Shown here piece by piece: positions 5,688 through 10,598 of a stretch of DNA of 10,598 nucleotides. Position 1 is the first letter of the stretch. Every line of letters begins with the position of its first letter. The notes below the pieces were generated by a model. It saw nothing but the letters and a program-made list of their open reading frames with translations. It had not been told where the DNA came from and did no database searches. The stretch comes from Anaerolineales bacterium (GTDB lineage: Bacteria > Chloroflexota > Anaerolineae > Anaerolineales > Villigracilaceae), in the NCBI GenBank assembly GCA_029933275.1, contig JAOZOM010000051.1:1-10598 (forward strand), written 5' to 3'. A program made the translations under genes and the position numbers.

Positions 5688-6449
5688 TTATGGTAATTTT
5701 TCTACAAACTGCTCTATGGCATCCGCTACTTCGTGGGGATTTTCGAGCATGACCATATGTCCCGCTTTTTCGATGGTAGTTAGTTCTGAGTTGGGGATAT
5801 GTTTGTGGAGGTATTTTGAGTATTTCGGCGGGGTCATTTTATCTTCTGCGCCGCAGAGGATGAGGGTGGGAATCTTAATCTCGCCGAGACGCTCGCTCAC
5901 ATCGAAGTTGTTGCAGGCGAGAAAATCGCTATGTAGGACGGTGGGGCGGGTTTCTCCCATCCGCTGGGTGGCGAGTTCTTTGAGGCGGTCGGGGGCGTTG
6001 GATCCAAAAGACCATTCGGTGATGGTTTTGACCGCGAGTGGAAAAGTCGCTTCGTTGGTGGTACTTTCTAAAATGGCGGGAGCAACGCGTAGGCGGCTCC
6101 CACTGCCTAATAAAACGAGAGCAAGCGCACGGTCAGGTGCGTCTAAAGCAAGTTGAAGGGCAATGGCACTGCCCATCGAGTGTCCGATGATGACGGCGGC
6201 TGGCAGGTTAATCGCATCCATAAAATCTTGGATGATCTGGACATAATCGGCGATGGTCTGGCGACCTAAGCCCTCCGATTTCCCGTGACCGGGCAGGTCG
6301 AGCGCAGAGACGTGGAAGCCGTTGAGACGGCGGAGTTCGGGCGGATAATGGAGGTGGGAGCCGCCCGCGCCGTGAATGAGAATAAGTGGCGGGCTGGCAG
6401 GGGCTTCTGCCTCGTGACAGAAATAATATAGCTTGGCAGCGATAGGCAT
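5688..6449 (-). CDS. Alpha/beta-fold hydrolase
   Basis: This is a 253-residue soluble serine hydrolase of the alpha/beta superfamily (esterase, lipase or C-C hydrolase type). The oxyanion-hole motif HGAGG is at 26-30, the DLPGHGKS turn at 51-58, and the nucleophile elbow GHSMG at 89-93 with Ser91. The acid is Asp203 in CGAEDKMTP and the base is His231 in AGHMVMLE. The cap region (about 125-185) gives no clear substrate clue. No signal peptide is seen, so the enzyme should be cytoplasmic. It starts 9 bp after the stop of the sensor kinase gene, and its ribosome binding site (agagg) overlaps that stop codon (TAG), so the two are cotranscribed and probably coupled. The same operon as a kinase is unusual and hints at signal processing or a shared substrate, but this is inference. 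Confidence 0.9.
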   Translation of the reverse strand: MPIAAKLYYFCHEAEAPASPPLILIHGAGGSHLHYPPELRRLNGFHVSALDLPGHGKSEGLGRQTIADYVQIIQDFMDAINLPAAVIIGHSMGSAIALQLALDAPDRALALVLLGSGSRLRVAPAILESTTNEATFPLAVKTITEWSFGSNAPDRLKELATQRMGETRPTVLHSDFLACNNFDVSERLGEIKIPTLILCGAEDKMTPPKYSKYLHKHIPNSELTTIEKAGHMVMLENPHEVADAIEQFVEKLP

Positions 6450-6458
6450 GGGGAACCT

Positions 6459-8195
6459 CTATTTGGAGCGGTGGAGACGGTCGGCGGCTTCTTCGGTGAG
6501 CGGAATGAAAACCTGCACATTTGTTCCTTTACCGGGGGCGGAATCGATATGGAGCAGTCCGTTGATTAATTCGGTGCGTTCGTCGAGATTGACCATCCCC
6601 AAACTGCCGCGTTTTTCGTAATCTTTGGTGACGGCTTTTACATCGAAGCCGACTCCGTCATCTTTGATTTCAAGAACGATGAGCGTATGATCTAAATAGC
6701 GTAAGATGACTTTGATGAGATTGGCTTTGGCGTGTTTGCGGGCATTATTGACGGCTTCTTCAGAAAGGAAGAAGATAACCCCTTGTTTGCCCATTTCAAG
6801 ATTTTCGATGATTTTATCATCTACGTCAATTTGGACATTTTCTCCAAAGGTTTCTTTCATTTTTTCTGCCATCGATTCGAGGGCGGCGCGTAGCCCTTGC
6901 GATTCTAAGATGAGCGGACGCAAGGTGAAAAGCATGTGACGAATTTCTTTGGTGGTGCGGCGAGCGAGGTCTTCGGCGCGGATGAGTTCTTCTTCCACTT
7001 TGTCGGGGGCGCGGGTGAGCATCATGCGGATTAAGTTTAGGCGCATCGCAATCGCGGAGACGGATTGTGTAGGTCCATCGTGTAGGTCGCGGGCAAGTTT
7101 TTTGCGCGCTTCTTCTTGGACTTCAATCATGCGCTCTTTTTCTTCAATCAAATCCTGATAAAGACGCGCGTTTTGAATAGCGATGACAGATTGCTTCCCG
7201 ATTAGTTCGAGCATTTCTCTTCGTTCTGTGGTGAAGTATTCGGGGTCGGGATGAGAGAAAAGCAATACGCCGTAAACGGTAAACCCTGTGCGAAGAGGGA
7301 CACTGTAACTTGATGTGCAAGTGCGTAAGGCAATCACGCGGTTTAATTCGGGGTCATAATTCACATTTTGCGTAAGAACCGATTTTCCTTCGGTGATGGA
7401 TGTGCCTAAAATCCCCTCTGTGCCGGAAAAAACGAGACGTTGGTCGGCATTGGTAAATCTTCGCGCCGATTTGACGACCAATTTATTCCCCACAAAAAGT
7501 AAAACCGCGCTCACAATCTGATCGTAAAAATCTTCGTTTTCGTCAGGGTGCAAAGCTCTGACGCTCAAATCGAGTGCGGTTTCTAAAACGCGCTTATAGC
7601 TTAGGGTCGCGTTGAGCGTGGTTGTAAGTTCGTAAATTGCGCGTAAACGCTCATTTTCTACCCTCTGTCGCTTGCGTTCTTTTTTATCTTGTTTTTCTCG
7701 TAAAAGGCGCAAACTGCCAATCAGGCGATTGCTTAAAAATCCAAATAAAAACCCTAAAGCCAAAGTAATTGCTGCGGCAATACCGCTTGCAACCAAAGAC
7801 CCTGTGGGCATCTTAAAATATGCGTGAGCGAGAGTAATTACTACCATTACGGATGCCGCAAGTAGCCCGCCCAAAATCTCAAAATAAATTGCGCTGCTCA
7901 AAATCGGAAGAATGCCAACCCAAGAAACAGACCCCATCAGCCCGCCCTCTGCCCAGAAAAATAAACCGGCGAAAAGTAAATCTACCGCAATCGCTAATTG
8001 ACGATGGTAATTTAACCGAATATTTAACCCTGCCATCGCGCTTAAACTCAGATTCCACAATGCCAAAGAGAAGAGCGGCAAAAGAGAAAGCAACTCACTA
8101 TCTTTGCTCATTGTGATTGTTAACGTGAAAAGCGTTAACCAACGCAATGAGATAGCGAACCAATCGGCGATGTAGGGAGAATCGAATTTTCGCAT
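6459..8195 (-). CDS. Membrane sensor histidine kinase, GAF and HisKA_3/HATPase (NarL-partner class)
   Basis: The 578-residue protein begins with a membrane module (about 1-160) of five or six hydrophobic segments, with little room for an external sensor. A charged coiled stretch (165-190) leads to a GAF-type domain (about 190-345), then a linker with a second coiled segment (345-365). The dimerisation/phosphoacceptor domain has ARDLHDGPTQ (368-377) with His372. The ATPase domain has the N box EEAVNNARKHA (479-489), the G1 box DDGVGF (512-517) and the segment GSLGMVNLDER (530-540). This is the DegS/LiaS/NarX architecture, whose partners are NarL/FixJ-type regulators. No response regulator lies next to it here; it heads an operon with a hydrolase instead. 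The ATG at 8195 has only a weak aggt nearby, so the start is likely but not certain. Confidence 0.93.
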   Translation of the reverse strand: MRKFDSPYIADWFAISLRWLTLFTLTITMSKDSELLSLLPLFSLALWNLSLSAMAGLNIRLNYHRQLAIAVDLLFAGLFFWAEGGLMGSVSWVGILPILSSAIYFEILGGLLAASVMVVITLAHAYFKMPTGSLVASGIAAAITLALGFLFGFLSNRLIGSLRLLREKQDKKERKRQRVENERLRAIYELTTTLNATLSYKRVLETALDLSVRALHPDENEDFYDQIVSAVLLFVGNKLVVKSARRFTNADQRLVFSGTEGILGTSITEGKSVLTQNVNYDPELNRVIALRTCTSSYSVPLRTGFTVYGVLLFSHPDPEYFTTERREMLELIGKQSVIAIQNARLYQDLIEEKERMIEVQEEARKKLARDLHDGPTQSVSAIAMRLNLIRMMLTRAPDKVEEELIRAEDLARRTTKEIRHMLFTLRPLILESQGLRAALESMAEKMKETFGENVQIDVDDKIIENLEMGKQGVIFFLSEEAVNNARKHAKANLIKVILRYLDHTLIVLEIKDDGVGFDVKAVTKDYEKRGSLGMVNLDERTELINGLLHIDSAPGKGTNVQVFIPLTEEAADRLHRSK

Positions 8196-8248
8196 GAACC
8201 TATGATACTCGAAAAAAAATATTTTTGGTGGAATAGCGTGATTTCTGT

Positions 8249-8271
8249 GGAGCGATTTGGAGAATCGCTCC
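8249..8271. repeat. Hairpin in the ligase/kinase intergenic gap
   Basis: ggagcgatt (8249-8257) and aatcgctcc (8263-8271) form a perfect 9-bp stem with a 5-nt loop. In the leftward direction it lies after the polysaccharide ligase gene and before the kinase gene. No U tract follows directly; a run of eight T on that strand occurs about 30 nt further on (complement 8212-8219). It may be a weak terminator, a processing site or a dispersed repeat. Confidence 0.6.
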
Positions 8272-8306
8272 TGAATTTGGGCTTGTGCGGCGTTGGAGAC
8301 TACATC

Positions 8307-9743
8307 TCAGAGTCTCGAAGATTCTTTATGCTCCCAAGCCGCGGCGAGACCGGCAATAATCCCGAAGTTGATCCATAAATCAGCCATTGCAAAAGAATCT
8401 TGCATGAGAAAATAAATTGCAATTGCGATAAAAGAAGATAAACCCGCAATCCCGACCCATTGCATTTTCTCGCGCTTCAAGAACTCACCGATTTGGGCAA
8501 GAATAGCGAATAAGAAAGAGCTAAAAATCGCGAAACCGATGATTCCAGTCTCTCCCAGAAGCCGAAAATAGAGATTTTTGGCATTGGGATAGAGCGAACT
8601 GCTTGGGCTAAGTTGCACCGCGATTTCGGGATTATTATATAAAGACCAATCAGGGAAATATCGGTAAAGATAAAAGCCGCTGCTGCCTAGCCCCGTCCCC
8701 AAAATGGGATGCGCTAAAAAGACCTGCATCTCCGCCCAAAGGTAGGTAATCCGTCCGCCCGCGTTGGTCTTGACGAAATAATCCGAGAGGCTATTCGCTT
8801 TAACCGTCCACAAACGGCTGATGTATTTTTGATGGGCAAGGAAGGAAACCCCAGCCCAAGAAATGGCGATAATGAGCAATACAAGTATTATTCGCATAGC
8901 CAGAGTTTTCAATGTAGCCGCGCGCGGATGAAAGAACCAGCTAAACGTGCGAGAAATTGCTTTTCTGCCGCTTACGAGCAAAGTTAGCCCCGTCGCGATG
9001 ATGCCAATTAGCAACCCGCCGCGTGAATAAGTTAAAACCAACGCCGTTAGAGAACCGAGCAAGAGTAAAGGCTCAAGCCAGACAAATTTTGTCAATCGAA
9101 AACGAAGCAATAGCGAGGCTACTAACCAGGGGATATATAAAGTCACTATTTGCCCCGCCAGCCATGAAGCCTCGAAAGCAAAACCGGAGACGCGCTTCAA
9201 TTTGGTCAGACCGCGTACCGAGAAGAGTTTTTGCCATCCCGAAACCTGTGCTTTTGTCAGCAAAGGGGTATGGAGCGCAATCGCCTGCACACCGACCCAA
9301 AGCAAGCTCAAAACAAGTCCGGCATAGAGCCATTTTAGGGAGTGATGCACATCGTCCAGATCGCGGTGCATCCATAAAGTGGCGATGAAGAAGGATAATC
9401 CAATCCCAAAAGTGATAAAGGCGCGTATGGCGCGCCCCCAATATTCGTTTCCACGCATGGGGAGCGGGGCGAGTAAGGCTCCTGCTCCAGTTGCAAAAAT
9501 GGCGAAAATAAAAAAGAGAATCAGCGGCAAAAGAGCGTTGCTCCAGGGGAGTTTGATTTCTTTGCGCCATAATCGCCACGCCAAAACCAGATAGAGCAGA
9601 GCCAAAGGGTAAAACGCCAGCGGGCGGACGTAGGTATGTTTGCCTAAAAAAGGGAAAAAGCGAAAGCTCGTTACGGGCAGGGTGAGCAGAACCAATCCCC
9701 AGAAAAAGCGCGCGGCTTTCTCTAAAGACACTTTTCTATTCAT
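8307..9743 (-). CDS. O-antigen ligase/polymerase-type membrane protein (Wzy_C family)
   Basis: This 478-residue polytopic protein has about eleven to twelve hydrophobic segments along its length. The family core is visible as TYSRGGLLIG (238-247), then a long extracellular-type loop holding GGRITYLWAEMQVFLAHP (329-346) with ILGTGLGSSG (347-356), and NAKNLYFRLLGETGIIG (387-403). Proteins of this family polymerise or ligate lipid-linked glycans outside the membrane. Anaerolineae are generally held to lack lipopolysaccharide, so a glycan polymerase or surface-polymer ligase is likelier than a true O-antigen ligase. The gene starts within the end of the Wzz-like gene (8-bp overlap), and a ggagg site lies 8 nt upstream of its ATG inside that gene, showing translational coupling. 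Which of polymerase or ligase it is cannot be settled from sequence alone. Confidence 0.88.
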   Translation of the reverse strand: MNRKVSLEKAARFFWGLVLLTLPVTSFRFFPFLGKHTYVRPLAFYPLALLYLVLAWRLWRKEIKLPWSNALLPLILFFIFAIFATGAGALLAPLPMRGNEYWGRAIRAFITFGIGLSFFIATLWMHRDLDDVHHSLKWLYAGLVLSLLWVGVQAIALHTPLLTKAQVSGWQKLFSVRGLTKLKRVSGFAFEASWLAGQIVTLYIPWLVASLLLRFRLTKFVWLEPLLLLGSLTALVLTYSRGGLLIGIIATGLTLLVSGRKAISRTFSWFFHPRAATLKTLAMRIILVLLIIAISWAGVSFLAHQKYISRLWTVKANSLSDYFVKTNAGGRITYLWAEMQVFLAHPILGTGLGSSGFYLYRYFPDWSLYNNPEIAVQLSPSSSLYPNAKNLYFRLLGETGIIGFAIFSSFLFAILAQIGEFLKREKMQWVGIAGLSSFIAIAIYFLMQDSFAMADLWINFGIIAGLAAAWEHKESSRL

Positions 9744-10449
9744 CCACTTTTCCTCCGAAAAGGATGCCTAACGCCGCGAAAAAAAGCATCCCCGATGCGC
9801 CGAAGAAAATATATGCGCCCAGCGGCGTTCTTCGGTTGATTGGCAATGATTCTTTTTGGCTCAACGAAGTTTGCAGATATGCGCTAATCCCCAAAGATTC
9901 GGATTCGAGCCGTGTAATCTCAGCTTCAACATCGGCGAGTTCTACATCGCCATTTTCCAAAGCGATTTTCAGGGAATTCAACGCCAGCGCGTTTGCTGCA
10001 CCTTTTTGGGCTTGCTGATTAAAATTCTCTGCCCACAGGGAGACGATTCTCTCCGCACGCGCAGGGTCGGAATCTTCCGCGTAGAAATGCCAAGCACCAT
10101 CTTCTGGCTGGGAGAGCTGGAGACGCTCCTGACGTAAACTTGCTACCGTTAAATCGGGTATCTCTTGAGAAATTGCCTCTACCGTTTCATCCGCCCACGC
10201 GACCTCGACTAATTTTCGCGTTTCCCTTTCAAGGTAATAGAAAATCTCTTTATCTTCGCTCGTTTTCCATGATTCTTCTACGTTGAAATCTACCACAACG
10301 GTTGCTTGCGCTCGATAATTGGGCGGAAAGATGAAATACGTTCCCGCGCCTAATCCCGCGCCGATGAGCGAAAAGATGAGCCAAAATTTCCAAGCGCGTA
10401 AAAGACGCAGAAAGTCGTTTAATGTGGGGGGAGATAAAAGCCAGTTCAT
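9736..10449 (-). CDS. Wzz-like polysaccharide chain-length determinant (co-polymerase)
   Basis: The 237-residue product has the Wzz layout: a short cytoplasmic N-terminus, a first helix at about 20-41, an external domain that opens with YRAQATVVVDF (45-55), a helical coiled region (about 125-195), and a second helix at about 209-231. There is no fused C-terminal tyrosine kinase. The proline-rich motif before the second helix is weak (PINRRTP, 203-209). Such proteins set the length of polymer made by the Wzy partner, which fits the overlapping downstream gene. The ATG at 10449 is chosen because agga lies about 8 nt upstream. A GTG at 10479 would add ten basic residues but has no ribosome binding site. 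The gene may lead the operon; further polysaccharide genes could lie beyond the left end of that transcript unit. Confidence 0.85.
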   Translation of the reverse strand: MNWLLSPPTLNDFLRLLRAWKFWLIFSLIGAGLGAGTYFIFPPNYRAQATVVVDFNVEESWKTSEDKEIFYYLERETRKLVEVAWADETVEAISQEIPDLTVASLRQERLQLSQPEDGAWHFYAEDSDPARAERIVSLWAENFNQQAQKGAANALALNSLKIALENGDVELADVEAEITRLESESLGISAYLQTSLSQKESLPINRRTPLGAYIFFGASGMLFFAALGILFGGKVDE

Positions 10450-10496
10450 AGGATTTTTCCTGTTTGCTTTTCTTTTCACGAGGTTGTGCGAAGTTT

Positions 10497-10537
10497 TTTT
10501 CTCTAAAGGTAACGCGAAGCATTGTGTTTAGAGAAAA
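10497..10537. repeat. Inverted repeat in the leader of the Wzz-like gene
   Basis: ttttctctaaa (10497-10507) and tttagagaaaa (10527-10537) are perfect 11-bp arms with a 19-nt loop. They lie 48-88 bp upstream of the Wzz-like start. The stem is AT-rich and no terminator-type U tract follows in the leftward direction, so an operator or a leader structure is possible. No clear promoter boxes were found around it. Confidence 0.55.
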
Positions 10538-10573
10538 CTTAGTAATCATCTAGAAATAAATTCTTAAGGATTC

Positions 10574-10598
10574 ACCACAAAGTCACAAAGGTCACGAA
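10574..10598. repeat. Partial copy of dispersed repeat unit A at the window edge
   Basis: The 17 bases at 10574-10590 are identical to 56-72, in the same orientation, and the sequence continues as gtcacgaa to the window end. It is cut by the edge, so its far end and any pairing arm are not visible. Confidence 0.75.

Noticed and set aside
5641..6156. A 171-codon plus-strand open frame opposite the hydrolase
   Set aside because: It is antisense to a gene with a full catalytic triad and has no ribosome binding site or family features.
8202..8230. A leaderless promoter for the sensor kinase using TATCAT (complement 8202-8207)
   Set aside because: No acceptable -35 box is found at 16-18 bp, so it is not listed as a feature.
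9073..9579. A 168-codon minus-strand open frame inside the polysaccharide ligase gene
   Set aside because: It is a frame shadow; the ligase frame shows regular membrane helices and the Wzy_C motifs.
10450..10479. A GTG start ten codons upstream for the Wzz-like gene
   Set aside because: No ribosome binding site precedes it, whereas the ATG at 10449 has agga at suitable distance.

Overview
The window looks like a chromosomal segment of a Chloroflexota bacterium, most probably class Anaerolineae. This rests on the overall look of the proteins (a stand-alone B12-dependent acyl-CoA mutase large subunit of about 560 residues, and a tail-anchored protein with a NERD-like fold), on the medium GC content, and on mosaic intergenic repeats of the accacaaag and atccgcg types. 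The taxonomic call is an inference from pattern memory, not from a search. No tRNA, rRNA, CRISPR array, transposase or phage gene was seen.

Layout. (1) 1-216: noncoding, with a palindromic dispersed repeat. (2) 217-1896 (+): large subunit of a coenzyme-B12-dependent acyl-CoA mutase. It would normally be labelled methylmalonyl-CoA mutase, but two active-site positions (Phe89, Gln207) carry the isobutyryl-CoA mutase signature. (3) 1897-2039: a large imperfect inverted repeat between convergent genes. (4) 2040-4357 (-): a probable operon read as tail-anchored NERD-like protein, then a family-2 glycosyltransferase, then ribonuclease HII. A second inverted repeat lies across the glycosyltransferase/RNase HII junction and encodes the last residues of the glycosyltransferase. 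(5) 4358-4789: a 432-bp divergent intergenic region with one promoter candidate per direction, repeat units, and a near-perfect palindrome with a GAAC-N4-GTTC core set exactly between the -35 and -10 boxes of the rightward promoter. (6) 4790-5515 (+): an unrecognised four-helix membrane protein with a basic disordered tail. (7) 5591-5633: a perfect 15-bp stem terminator serving both strands. (8) 5688-8195 (-): a membrane sensor histidine kinase of the NarL-partner class followed 9 bp later by an alpha/beta hydrolase, with no response regulator in the window. (9) 8307-10449 (-): a Wzz-like chain-length protein overlapping by 8 bp an O-antigen-ligase/polymerase-type membrane protein, the start of an envelope or extracellular polysaccharide module. 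The window ends in another copy of the first repeat.

Most functions are ordinary housekeeping or envelope roles. The points that merit a second look are the mutase specificity, the LexA-like operator over the promoter of the unknown membrane protein, the NERD-like protein that lacks nuclease residues, and the mosaic repeat units that shape gene ends and starts.
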